Assembly (NCBI RefSeq): GCF_012317585.1
Contig: NZ_CP042909.1
Span: forward strand, 1,426,001-1,490,000
Direction of reading: 5' to 3'
Length of the DNA: 64,000 bases
Source: Thermosulfurimonas marina
GTDB lineage: Bacteria > Desulfobacterota > Thermodesulfobacteria > Thermodesulfobacteriales > Thermodesulfobacteriaceae
Shown here: in pieces, positions 8,131 to 14,971 of the stretch
Position numbering within the stretch: the first letter of the stretch is position 1
Layout of the letters: each line of letters opens with the position of its first letter
Position numbers and translations under genes: made by a program
Notes under the pieces: generated by a model
Told to the model about the DNA's origin: nothing
The model's input: the letters and a program-made list of their open reading frames with translations, nothing else
Database searches by the model: none

Positions 8131-8847
8131 TTACCAGAGGATATTGAGGAATAGAAGGAGACCGGCGGCGGCAAGGAGGGGAAGTCCCGCCAGGACTTTC
8201 CGGGTTTGAAGCGGGGCCGGGCGGCCATGGCGCAGGTGGTGGAAACCCCGGGCGTACATCGCCCGGAGGGTCCTTTCGGTTTCTTCATGGGCCCGGAGCA
8301 GGAGCAGGGCGTAAAGCCGGGCTTTCAGACGATAGGTAGCCAAATTCGATCTCTCCCGAAAGCCCCGGGCTACCATAGCCAGCTGGAGGTGGCGCAGGTC
8401 GTCGAGCAGGGTGTAGGCGTAGCGATAGCTCATGACGAAAAGGGCCAGGAGTTTTTCCGGGGCCTTTAAGGCCGCGGCCGCTCGCAGGGTCTCCGGAAGG
8501 GGAGAAGTCCCCACCAGGGCCAGAAAGAAGAGGAAGGAGGCCCCGATGCGCAGGAGGATGGTAAAGGAAAGGAAAAGTCCCTGAGGTGCGGTAAGGGAGA
8601 GCACCAGGGCCAGGAGGAGGCCCAGGGCCAAAGGGGCCCGCAGGTGCCACCATACGAAGGAAGCCGGAAGCCGGGAAAGGATAACCAAGCCCAGGGCCAG
8701 GGCCAGGGAGAGTCCGGCCGCGGAGGGATTGCGAGCCAGGGCGGTGGCCAGAAGAAAGGAAAAAAGAGCGGCCAACTTGAGTCGGGGATCCAGGCGATGT
8801 AGAGGGCTGGTCCCCCGGCCGTAGCGGTCAATCTCTGGAAGATGCAA
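8131..8847 (-). CDS. ECF transporter T component, cobalt/nickel type (CbiQ/NikQ-like)
   Basis: This is the transmembrane coupling subunit of an energy-coupling-factor importer for Co2+ or Ni2+. It has about five hydrophobic helices and the T-component arginine-containing coupling motifs, including MVARGFRERS and MYARGFHHLR, which contact the ATPase. N-terminal YGRGTSPLHRLDPRLKL is typical of CbiQ. It overlaps the NikM-L gene by 20 bases. The matching ATPase (CbiO/NikO) is not beside it or elsewhere in the window. Confidence 0.92.
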   Translation of the reverse strand: MHLPEIDRYGRGTSPLHRLDPRLKLAALFSFLLATALARNPSAAGLSLALALGLVILSRLPASFVWWHLRAPLALGLLLALVLSLTAPQGLFLSFTILLRIGASFLFFLALVGTSPLPETLRAAAALKAPEKLLALFVMSYRYAYTLLDDLRHLQLAMVARGFRERSNLATYRLKARLYALLLLRAHEETERTLRAMYARGFHHLRHGRPAPLQTRKVLAGLPLLAAAGLLLFLNILW

Positions 8848-9862
8848 GCTCTCTCAACCTCCGGCGGTTTTCTAGGGCCAGCCCCAGGGCCGCTAAGGCC
8901 AAAAGGAGGGCCAGTCCGGAAAGAATCCCCTCCACGGGAAGTTCCCTTGGGTGTTTGGGAGGGGATGGCTCCGATTTTGGGGCCGAGGGTTTTTCCGGGG
9001 CCAGCCGGAGCACCCTTTCGGCCCGGTGTCCCAGGGCCCCCGAGACCACCACCCGGACCTCGGTGCAGGGGGGCCTCGAGAGCCGGGCTCGCCCCTCCTG
9101 ATCGGTTACGGTTTCCGCTACTTTCCGGTCCTGGCAATAGAGTTCCACCCGATCTCCCCGGGCAGGCCGTCCGTCAGCAAAGTAAGCTTCGAGTAAAAGC
9201 CCCCCGTCCTGGGGACGGAGATCAAAGTCCAGGCGATGGGCCCGGGCCGGAGAGGCCAGGACTAGAAGGAGACCTGCTGCGGCCAGGAGAATTTCCGGGT
9301 GCATCCGCTTCAGGGCCTTGAGGGCAAAGAAGGTGATCAGGCCTTCTAGGGCCGCCACCGGAAGATGGGCGACCAGGGCTAGTTGGGCCGTGCGCCAGAA
9401 GGCCTTGCCAGCCAAGGCCAGGGCCAAGGCCAAAAGGAGCCCCGAGCTCAACACTGCTCCCGCGGCCAGGACTCCGGCCAGGATTTCCCCTTTGTGGACC
9501 TCCCTCTGCCAGAGCCATCCGACCAGGGCCGCCGGAAGTCCCATAATGAGGGTGTTTACTCCCAGGGAAAAGATTCCTCCAAACTGAAAGAGAAGGGCCT
9601 GAAGGGTAAGGGCCACAAAGAGGGCCAGAAAGGCCTGGGGCCCCAAAAGGACCCCGGCCAGCCCTTCCAGGGTGAGGTGCACGCTGGTGGGCCCCAGGGG
9701 GACATGTACCAGGGCCGCCAGAAAAAGGGCCGCGGTCATCAGGGCGGTGCGGGGAATTTCCTCCAGAGAGAGCCTTCTAAGGCCCAGGGCCAGCCCTCCA
9801 GCGGCGATCCCCCATCCACAGAGGCTCTCCCAGGCCGGAAGCACTCCGTCGCTTATGTGCAT
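8828..9862 (-). CDS. ECF nickel/cobalt substrate-binding component, CbiM/NikM domain fused to NikL-like domain
   Basis: Residues 1 to about 205 are a CbiM/NikM S component: the start MHISDGVLP carries the conserved N-terminal Met-His used in metal binding, and six or so hydrophobic helices follow. Residues about 210-300 form a predicted periplasmic beta-rich domain (RPQDGGLLLEAYFADGRPA...), and the protein ends with one transmembrane helix (about 310-332). This matches the NikL-type accessory part that replaces CbiN in some nickel systems. It lies between the NikK-like and NikQ-like genes. Nickel is more likely than cobalt because of the NikK/NikL parts, but metal specificity is inferred. Confidence 0.87.
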   Translation of the reverse strand: MHISDGVLPAWESLCGWGIAAGGLALGLRRLSLEEIPRTALMTAALFLAALVHVPLGPTSVHLTLEGLAGVLLGPQAFLALFVALTLQALLFQFGGIFSLGVNTLIMGLPAALVGWLWQREVHKGEILAGVLAAGAVLSSGLLLALALALAGKAFWRTAQLALVAHLPVAALEGLITFFALKALKRMHPEILLAAAGLLLVLASPARAHRLDFDLRPQDGGLLLEAYFADGRPARGDRVELYCQDRKVAETVTDQEGRARLSRPPCTEVRVVVSGALGHRAERVLRLAPEKPSAPKSEPSPPKHPRELPVEGILSGLALLLALAALGLALENRRRLRELASSRD

Positions 9863-10719
9863 CAGCGGACCTCCCGGAAAAGAGGAAAACCCGTGGGGGC
9901 CAGGGCCGGGGTCTCAAAGACATAGAGCCAGATTCCGGAACGCAACATCCGGGGAAAGGTGCGATTGGCGTAGGGGGCCTTTCCCGCAGGCACGGCCACA
10001 TTCACCACCCACCAACCCCCTTCGGGAAAGCCTACTTCGAAGAATCCCTCTTTGTCGGTCTTGAGGACGAAGGTGATCAGGGGCTCGTTTACCCTACCGT
10101 AGGCGTCCAGAGGAAGTTTTTCCTCCGGCACATAAAAACCGTTGAGTTTTTCTACTTCCAATTGGGCTCCGGGGAGGGGCTTTCCGTTGAGAAGGACCCG
10201 GCCGCGGAAGACCTGCCCCACCCGAAGCCCATAAGGTCGAGAAAGGGGCTGGATCTCCAGTTCGAAGCCGCAAAGGTTTTGCCAGCCCTTTTCCACCTGG
10301 ACATGGAGGGGGGTTTTCATTCGATCTTCCCAGACCTCTCCTTCTTCCTGGTTGAGATAGGGTTGAGACTGCAGACAGAGGTAGTAGTCGCCGCGGGCCG
10401 TGGGGAGGTATTCTATTCGGTAGCCGAAGCGTTTGCGTCCGGAGGCATAGTCCTTGACCTCGATCCGGCTAAAGGAAAGGCGGTCTTTTTGACCCTCCGG
10501 CTTGAGCATGAACCCCTTGGGGGCCTTGAGATCGTAAAGGATGCCCTCAAAGGGATGCCCAAAAAGGACCCAGATATTTATCACCTGCCCCCGCAATCCG
10601 TAGCCTTGACCCTCCGGAGGCACGGCGATGAGAAAATGGGCCCAGGCCCCGCCGGCCAGAAATCCCAACCACAAAAGCCCTACGATACCCCTTAAGCCTA
10701 TCCTCTTGCCCATGGACAA
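9862..10719 (-). CDS. NikK-like DUF4198 periplasmic protein of nickel uptake system
   Basis: The 285-residue product has a signal peptide (about residues 1-27, cleavage near GAWA) and a mature start HFLIAVPPEG, as is usual for DUF4198 proteins, whose N-terminal His helps bind metal. The family (NikK) supports NikMNQO-type ECF nickel importers from the periplasm. It is the first gene of the transcript, followed directly by NikM-L (one base overlap). Promoter elements lie upstream in the divergent region shared with the peroxiredoxin gene. The ATG at 10719 or a second ATG at 10713 could be used. Confidence 0.85.
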   Translation of the reverse strand: MSMGKRIGLRGIVGLLWLGFLAGGAWAHFLIAVPPEGQGYGLRGQVINIWVLFGHPFEGILYDLKAPKGFMLKPEGQKDRLSFSRIEVKDYASGRKRFGYRIEYLPTARGDYYLCLQSQPYLNQEEGEVWEDRMKTPLHVQVEKGWQNLCGFELEIQPLSRPYGLRVGQVFRGRVLLNGKPLPGAQLEVEKLNGFYVPEEKLPLDAYGRVNEPLITFVLKTDKEGFFEVGFPEGGWWVVNVAVPAGKAPYANRTFPRMLRSGIWLYVFETPALAPTGFPLFREVR

Positions 10720-10742
10720 CTTCCTCCTCTTATGGTAACATT

Positions 10743-10781
10743 ATTTTAATAAAGATAGCACTAATGTCAACCATGTCAACC
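10743..10781 (-). promoter_or_regulatory. Promoter of nickel-transport operon with tandem 9-bp repeat over the -35
   Basis: Read on the minus strand, TTGACA (10770-10765), a 16-base spacer and TAAAAT (10748-10743) form a good sigma-70-type promoter for the NikK-like gene. The -35 lies in a tandem repeat of ATGTCAACC (plus strand 10764-10772 and 10773-10781), so TTGACA occurs twice, nine bases apart. The repeat could be a regulator site, for example for a metal-responsive repressor, but no known operator consensus is recognised. Confidence 0.55.
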
Positions 10782-10837
10782 TCGAGCTTTCAGGGTGGCC
10801 TTCGTCCCGAGGCGGACTTAATTTTTGGTCGAGGGGG

Positions 10838-10866
10838 TTGACAGAAAACAAAAATTCTTCTAAATA
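10838..10866 (+). promoter_or_regulatory. Sigma-70-type promoter of peroxiredoxin gene
   Basis: TTGACA at 10838-10843, a spacer of exactly 17 bases, and TAAATA at 10861-10866. This predicts transcription from about 10873 and a leader of about 28 bases holding a strong SD (AAAGGAGG, 10885-10892). It diverges from the nickel-operon promoter about 60 bases away. Confidence 0.78.
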
Positions 10867-10900
10867 AATAACACCAAAAAATAGAAAAGGAGGTTGAGTT

Positions 10901-11509
10901 ATGTGCATCAGACCGGGTTTGTTGGCCCCAGACTTTGAGGCCCAGGGTTATGCCGATGGAGAGATCAAGACCTTTAAGCTTTCGGATTATCGGGGAAAGT
11001 GGGTGCTTCTGGTTTTTTATCCCGCAGACTTTACCTTTGTCTGTCCTACGGAATTGGTGGCCATTGCCAAGAAGTACAAGGATCTCAAAGAGATGGGGGT
11101 AGAGGTCTTTGGAATCAGTATCGATACCCCCTTCGTGCACAAGGTCTGGCAGGAGACCGAGCTTTCCAAGATGATCGAGGGGGGCATTCCTTATCCCTTG
11201 CTTTCCGATCCGGCGGGAAAGATCGGCCAGCTCTACGGAGTCTATGACGAGAAGGCCGGCCTCAACTTGCGGGGGACCTTTCTCATCGATCCGGATGGGG
11301 TGATCCAATTTATGGATATCCTGAACGCCCCGGTAGGGCGCAACGCGGACGAGCTGGTGCGGCGCATCAAGGCCTTCCAGCATGTGAGGGAGACCGGAGG
11401 GGCCGAGGTCTGTCCGGCCCACTGGGAGCCCGGAAAGCCCACCCTCAAGCCCGGAGCGGATCTGGCCGGAAAGGTCTATGAGACTTGGAAGGCGGAATTG
11501 GTAGACTAA
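10901..11509 (+). CDS. Typical 2-Cys peroxiredoxin (AhpC/Prx family)
   Basis: It reduces hydrogen peroxide and organic peroxides in the cytoplasm. The peroxidatic cysteine is C48 in YPADFTFVCPTE and the resolving cysteine is C171 in EVCPAHW, with the conserved GGIPYPLLSD segment in between. The 202-residue length is normal for the AhpC-like group. No AhpF or thioredoxin reductase is adjacent, so the electron donor is unknown. It has its own strong promoter and a terminator hairpin follows. Together with the cytochrome c peroxidase next door it forms a peroxide-defence locus. Confidence 0.95.
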   Translation: MCIRPGLLAPDFEAQGYADGEIKTFKLSDYRGKWVLLVFYPADFTFVCPTELVAIAKKYKDLKEMGVEVFGISIDTPFVHKVWQETELSKMIEGGIPYPLLSDPAGKIGQLYGVYDEKAGLNLRGTFLIDPDGVIQFMDILNAPVGRNADELVRRIKAFQHVRETGGAEVCPAHWEPGKPTLKPGADLAGKVYETWKAELVD

Positions 11510-11518
11510 TAGAGAAAA

Positions 11519-11540
11519 GGGCGGGGGTATCCCCCCGCCC
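11519..11540 (+). terminator. G/C hairpin after peroxiredoxin gene
   Basis: GGGCGGGGG (11519-11527) pairs with CCCCCCGCCC (11531-11540) across a short loop, nine base pairs beginning ten bases after the stop. There is no T-tract, so it may attenuate rather than fully terminate transcription into the next gene. Confidence 0.55.
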
Positions 11541-11563
11541 AATTTCCCAAGGGGGGTGTGACC

Positions 11564-12619
11564 ATGCGTCTCTTAAACCTTTTGGTTTTGGGGATTCTTT
11601 CTTTTTGTTTGGCTTTTCCGGTATGGGCTGGGGATCAGGATCTGCTTTCCCGAGCCCGAAGGTATTTCGAACCGCTTCCGGAAAAGCCTCCGGCCCTGAA
11701 GGGCAATCCCTTAAACCCTTACAAGATTGAGCTGGGAAAGATGCTCTACTTTGATCCCCGCCTTTCGGCCTCCCACCTCATAAGCTGTAACACCTGTCAC
11801 AATCTCTCTCTGGCCGGAGTGGATATCCAGGAGACTTCCACCGGGCACATGTGGCAACGGGGGCCACGGAATGCCCCTACAGTCCTCAACTCCGTCTTCA
11901 ATACGGCGCAGTTCTGGGACGGCCGAGCCAAGGACCTGGAAGAACAGGCCAAAGGTCCGGTTCAGGCCTCGGTAGAAATGAGCAACACCCCGGAGAGGGT
12001 GGTGGCTACCCTCAAGTCCATTCCGGAGTATGTGGAGCTTTTCCGGAAGGCCTTCCCCGGGGAAAAAGACCCCGTGACCTTTGACAACGTGGCCAAGGCC
12101 ATCGAGGCCTTCGAGGCCACCCTTCTTACTCCCAACTCTCCCTTCGATCGGTTTCTTAAAGGAGATCTTCGGGCCCTTACGGCCGAAGAGAAGGAGGGTC
12201 TGCGTCTTTTCATGGAAAAGGGCTGCGCCAACTGCCATAACGGAATCAACGTGGGAGGAGGGATGTACGCCCCCTTCGGAGTGGTGGAGCGCCCCGGGGC
12301 GGATATTCTTCCTCCGGGAGACAAAGGCCGCTTTGCGGTGACCAAGACCGCCTCTGACGAATATGTCTTTAAGGTTCCTTCCCTGCGCAATATCGCCCTG
12401 ACCTATCCCTATTTCCATTCCGGCAAGGTCTGGAGTCTGGAGGATGCGGTCTCCATCATGGGTTCGGCCCAGCTGGGAGCAGATCTCAGTCCAGAAGAAG
12501 TGCGCAAGATCGTGGCCTTTCTCAAGACCCTTACCGGAAAACAGCCGGAGATTGTGCTTCCCATCCTTCCTCCTAGCACCGACCGTACCCCCAGGCCCAT
12601 CCTGGGCAAGGTAAAATAG
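11564..12619 (+). CDS. Di-haem cytochrome c peroxidase (CcpA/MauG family)
   Basis: This periplasmic enzyme reduces hydrogen peroxide with electrons from c-type cytochromes. A signal peptide covers about residues 1-22 (cleavage near VWA-GD). Two haem-binding CxxCH motifs are present: C75-C78-H79 (CNTCH) and C221-C224-H225 (CANCH). The 351-residue length is typical of bacterial CCPs. ATG at 11564 follows an AAGGGGGG SD; the in-frame GTG at 11558 is less likely. A strong terminator follows the stop. A CcsB-type haem lyase component that could mature it is encoded at 48993-49913. Confidence 0.93.
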   Translation: MRLLNLLVLGILSFCLAFPVWAGDQDLLSRARRYFEPLPEKPPALKGNPLNPYKIELGKMLYFDPRLSASHLISCNTCHNLSLAGVDIQETSTGHMWQRGPRNAPTVLNSVFNTAQFWDGRAKDLEEQAKGPVQASVEMSNTPERVVATLKSIPEYVELFRKAFPGEKDPVTFDNVAKAIEAFEATLLTPNSPFDRFLKGDLRALTAEEKEGLRLFMEKGCANCHNGINVGGGMYAPFGVVERPGADILPPGDKGRFAVTKTASDEYVFKVPSLRNIALTYPYFHSGKVWSLEDAVSIMGSAQLGADLSPEEVRKIVAFLKTLTGKQPEIVLPILPPSTDRTPRPILGKVK

Positions 12620-12627
12620 GCCTTTGA

Positions 12628-12658
12628 GGGCGGCCCTTGCGGCCGCCCTTTCTTTTTT
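12628..12658 (+). terminator. Rho-independent terminator of cytochrome c peroxidase gene
   Basis: GGGCGGCC (12628-12635) pairs perfectly with GGCCGCCC (12641-12648) around the loop CTTGC, followed by a T-rich tract (TTTCTTTTTT). It separates the peroxidase transcript from the RNA genes. Confidence 0.88.
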
Positions 12659-12682
12659 GACAGATCCCTTTAAAATAGATCT

Positions 12683-12784
12683 GGCTGCCGGGTCCTGCGC
12701 GACGGATCCCGGTGAACCCCGCCAGGCCCGAAAGGGAGCAACGGTAGCCGGGCTCTCCGGGTGCCGCAGGGGTGCCCGGCAGCC
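12683..12784 (+). ncRNA. ffs: Signal recognition particle RNA (4.5S type)
   Basis: The 102-base segment begins GGCTGCCGGG and ends CCCGGCAGCC, a perfect 10-bp closing helix. Its middle holds the bacterial SRP apical domain, CCAGGCCCGAAAGGGAGCA, with the GAAA tetraloop and the asymmetric loops that bind Ffh. Length and fold fit the small bacterial SRP RNA, which targets membrane and exported proteins. A -10-like TAAAAT at 12671-12676 lies seven bases before the first G; no good -35 is seen. The tRNA-Sec gene begins only six bases after its end, so a common precursor is likely. Confidence 0.9.
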
Positions 12785-12790
12785 GTAAGC

Positions 12791-12886
12791 GGAAGCGCCA
12801 GGGGCCTGGTGGCCCCCCCGGGCTTCAAACCCGGTGCGCCGTCGGAAACGGCGGCGGGTGGGTTCGATTCCCATGCGCTTCCGCCA
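12791..12886 (+). tRNA. selC: tRNA-Sec (anticodon TCA)
   Basis: All tRNA-Sec hallmarks are visible. The acceptor stem has 8 bp (GGAAGCGC with GCGCTTCC), plus discriminator G and encoded CCA. The D-stem has 6 bp (GGGGCC/GGCCCC) with a short TGGT loop. The anticodon loop CTTCAAA contains TCA. The long variable arm pairs CGCCGT with ACGGCG. The T-arm is GTGGG-TTCGATT-CCCAT. The 8+5 acceptor/T-stem matches bacterial tRNA-Sec. The genome should therefore encode selenoproteins; selA, selB and selD are not in this window. Confidence 0.95.
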
Positions 12887-13011
12887 ATCTAGATTCTAAT
12901 AATCCGGGCTGGCCCCAATGTCTCACGGCGGAAAAGTGATATCTTTCCTCTAGGTCTCTGGGTACCACAGCGCCGGTGTTTTGGCTTTGCAGTTAAGGGT
13001 GACAAAATCGC

Positions 13012-13035
13012 CTTGCAGTAACACTTGCAGTAACA
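13012..13035 (+). repeat. Two tandem 12-bp repeats upstream of tRNA-Leu
   Basis: CTTGCAGTAACA occurs at 13012-13023 and again at 13024-13035, directly upstream of the tRNA-Leu promoter. The rest of 12887-13083 has no coding signal. Function unknown. Confidence 0.8.
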
Positions 13036-13041
13036 CCTGTC

Positions 13042-13070
13042 TTGACGCTTGAGGAGAGAGGGGTTAAATA
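13042..13070 (+). promoter_or_regulatory. Promoter of tRNA-Leu
   Basis: TTGACG (13042-13047), a 17-base spacer and TAAATA (13065-13070) predict a start near 13077, seven bases before the mature tRNA 5' end at 13084. Confidence 0.75.
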
Positions 13071-13083
13071 TGAGATGATCTGT

Positions 13084-13170
13084 GCCGAGGTGGCGGAACT
13101 GGTAGACGCGCTGGCTTGAGGGGCTAGTGGGCTTCGGCCCGTGCGGGTTCGACTCCCGCCCTCGGCACCA
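13084..13170 (+). tRNA. tRNA-Leu (anticodon GAG)
   Basis: The acceptor stem GCCGAGG pairs with CCTCGGC, followed by discriminator A and encoded CCA (87 bases in total). The anticodon stem CTGGC/GCTAG closes the loop TTGAGGG, giving anticodon GAG. A long type-II variable arm (GGGC TTCG GCCC) and a standard T-arm (GCGGG-TTCGACT-CCCGC) complete a leucine tRNA. Confidence 0.95.
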
Positions 13171-13563
13171 TTTTTCCCTTCTTGGGGACAATCCGGGGAC
13201 AAATGCCGGGAAAGCCATGATACGCAAGGGATAGAGATCTGAGAATCCTTCTCAATAAGCGGAGGACTCGACTTCCGATTTTGCGTGATTATTCTCGATT
13301 AGAAGGAGCTTTTTCCCGTTTCTCGAGCCACTTCCCAAGGAAACCAACTTACGGGACCGGTCCTCCCCCTTCGAAAAGAGCTATGGGCTTCGGAGTGAGG
13401 AGGGCATAGGTTTTTTTCGCGTCCGAATGCTCCAGGTAACCTCCGATCTTCTGGGGCTTTTTCAAGGAGAGGTATGGAAAAGATGACTTTTAGGTCCAGA
13501 CACAAAACTTCACCAGTGTCCAACGAAGTCCCTTTCGTATTTTTAATGAGGCAAGTCGTGGAC
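13171..13563 (+). other. Gene-free stretch between tRNA-Leu and the IS element
   Basis: About 390 bases without a convincing gene. GGGGACAA is repeated directly at 13184-13191 and 13195-13202, just after the tRNA, a place where integration remnants are common, but no integrase gene or duplicated tRNA end is visible. On the minus strand short open stretches in different frames look weakly protein-like (around 13380-13480), which could be a decayed gene; this is too weak to annotate. Confidence 0.5.
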
Positions 13564-13565
13564 CA

Positions 13566-13592
13566 TAGTGTTTCGTCAACTGTGTCCGCAGG
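13566..13592 (+). repeat. Left terminal inverted repeat of the IS256-family element
   Basis: Begins TAGTGTTTCGTCAACTGTG and matches the reverse complement of 14793-14819 at 20 or so of 27 positions. It lies at the 3' end of the transposase gene, overlapping its last codons. Confidence 0.88.
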
Positions 13593-14724
13593 ATAAGAGG
13601 CCTTCCTCCATAAGATCCTCAAAACCTCTCAGTTTTCGCGAACGGTATTTCTCCTCTAGACCCCTAAGCACCAGATAGACTACCTTGTAAAGTGCCCCAG
13701 GCTCACAGAAAACCTCTATCACCTTGGTCCTGCGCTTGACCTCTTTAATCAGCCTTTCAAGCTGATTCGTGGTGTAAATATAATTCCGAATAGGCTCCGG
13801 ATATTCCAGAAAAACCAAGAGATCCTCGAGGTTCTCCTCCCAGTGCTTCACTACTTCCGGATACTTCCCTTGCCACCGGGCCTTGAAAGCCCTGAAGGCC
13901 TCCAGGGCCTCGGACCTCCTCCCAGCCCGATAAATTTTCCTCAAATCCTGAGCCAGCGCCTCTCGGTGAGACCTCCGAACCTTCCTCAGGCTATACTTGA
14001 GACTGTGAAGAACGCATCTCTGAAACCTGGCCCCAGGATAAACCCTGAGAACCGCCTCCTTCAAGCCTGATAGCCCGTCCCCTATGACCACCTCAATCCT
14101 CTTGAGACCTCTTTCGCGCAGTTCGTTGAAAATTTCCTGATAAACCAGAGCGCTCTCACCTTCCCCTCCACTGGTCCAAAAGCCCACAATCTCTCTGGTC
14201 CCATCTCGCCTTATCCCCAAAGCCAGATACACCGGCTCCCTGGCCACAGTTCCTCTCCTCACCGGCAGAAAAGTAGCATCCAGATAAAGGGCAAAGTATT
14301 CCTCCGAAAGCCTTCGCTTTCTCCAGGACTCAATTTGGTCCTCGGCTACCTCCGTTAGTCTGCTTATACTGGCTGGCGAATAGTAAGCCCCGTAAATGGT
14401 CTCGATAAATCTTGAAACCGCCCTGGTACTGGCTCCCGAAGCGTACAAGGCCAATACAGCTTCTCCCAAGTCGAGACCGGCTCTTCTCCTTGGAGGAGGT
14501 AGAATCTGAGCTCTAAAGTTTCCATCTCGAGTTCTGGGAACCATAAGGCCTTCAATAGGCCCGTATTTGGTGAGAAGGGAGCGAGAGTAGAAACCATTGC
14601 CTTTGGTTTCAGGGTGTTCCTCAAGGTAAAGGCTTCTTTCCTCAATAGCCAGTCGCTCAATCACGCTTTTAATGGCCTCCTTGATGAGGTCCTCCAGCTT
14701 TTCTATAATTTCTCTGTCCTGCAT
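13576..14724 (-). CDS. IS256-family (mutator type) transposase
   Basis: The 382-residue DDE transposase has catalytic Asp candidates in LYLDATFLP and VVIGDGLSGL, and a likely catalytic Glu in the conserved NQLERLIKEVKRRTKVI region near the C-terminus. The N-terminal region (RDGNFRAQILPP...) fits the DNA-binding domain of this family. ATG at 14724 is preceded by the strong SD GGAAGGAGGAAGG, so the longer in-frame ATG at 14757 is unlikely. The frame is intact. Its 3' end runs into the left inverted repeat. Confidence 0.94.
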   Translation of the reverse strand: MQDREIIEKLEDLIKEAIKSVIERLAIEERSLYLEEHPETKGNGFYSRSLLTKYGPIEGLMVPRTRDGNFRAQILPPPRRRAGLDLGEAVLALYASGASTRAVSRFIETIYGAYYSPASISRLTEVAEDQIESWRKRRLSEEYFALYLDATFLPVRRGTVAREPVYLALGIRRDGTREIVGFWTSGGEGESALVYQEIFNELRERGLKRIEVVIGDGLSGLKEAVLRVYPGARFQRCVLHSLKYSLRKVRRSHREALAQDLRKIYRAGRRSEALEAFRAFKARWQGKYPEVVKHWEENLEDLLVFLEYPEPIRNYIYTTNQLERLIKEVKRRTKVIEVFCEPGALYKVVYLVLRGLEEKYRSRKLRGFEDLMEEGLLSCGHS

Positions 14725-14792
14725 GGCCTTCCTCCTTCCCTTTGGTTTGACTCCCACTTATTATCGCAAGGAGGAAGGCCTCTTTATTTACC

Positions 14793-14819
14793 CCCTCGGA
14801 CACAATTTGTGAAACACTA
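14793..14819 (-). repeat. Right terminal inverted repeat of the IS256-family element
   Basis: On the minus strand it begins TAGTGTTTCACAAATTGTG and is the partner of 13566-13592. It lies about 70 bases upstream of the transposase start. Confidence 0.88.
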
Positions 14820-14903
14820 CCCGTGGACTTGAAATAGGGAAAGAAATTTTATATACTTAAATAGGGAGCATGTATATCCGCTCTCCCACCCACACCCTCC
14901 TCA

Positions 14904-14932
14904 GGGGCGGGCCCCGGCCCGCCCCAATTTTT
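14904..14932 (+). terminator. Strong hairpin with T-tract downstream of IS
   Basis: GGGGCGGGCC (14904-14913) and GGCCCGCCCC (14916-14925) form a perfect 10-bp stem with a two-base spacer (so a slightly open loop), followed by AATTTTT. It lies outside the IS and shields the next gene from upstream transcription. A second small hairpin (ATTGT/ACAAT, 14936-14950) with six Ts follows. Confidence 0.7.
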
Positions 14933-14971
14933 GTGATTGTCGAAAACAATTTTTTCTGCTATCCCTTAAAT

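Larger units (their letters stand above)
13564..14821 (-). mobile_element. Complete IS256-family insertion sequence
   Basis: The element of about 1.26 kb has one transposase gene between imperfect inverted repeats (13566-13592 and 14793-14819), both starting TAGTGTTTC and containing TGTGTCCG. It is flanked by a 7-bp direct repeat CGTGGAC (13557-13563 and 14822-14828), a target-site duplication; IS256-family elements usually give 8-9 bp, so the exact edge may differ by one or two bases. Intact transposase, repeats and duplication suggest a recent insertion. Confidence 0.92.

Noticed and set aside
10733-10776. Inverted ATGGT...ACCAT pair around the nikK promoter as a NikR operator
   Set aside because: Arms match only with a gap and the spacing does not fit the known NikR site; the tandem repeat is the better-supported element.
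12657-12676. TTGACA followed by TAAAAT upstream of the SRP RNA
   Set aside because: The spacing is only eight bases, so they cannot be one sigma-70 promoter. TAAAAT alone fits as -10 for the RNA start, but the true -35 is unclear.
11711-12874. 387-codon open frame on the minus strand running through the peroxidase, terminator, SRP RNA and tRNA-Sec
   Set aside because: It crosses two structured RNA genes and a terminator and is antisense to a clear CDS.
12889-13227. Open frames antisense to tRNA-Leu
   Set aside because: They are translations of the tRNA complement, a frequent artefact; no protein family.
13299-13622. 107-codon minus-strand frame beginning inside the IS element
   Set aside because: It starts in the inverted repeat region of the IS and continues into gene-free DNA; no SD, no motif, so only a chance read-through frame.
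14829-14880. A/T-rich segment resembling a CRISPR leader or repeat beside the IS
   Set aside because: No repeat-spacer periodicity exists there or elsewhere in the window and no cas gene is present.
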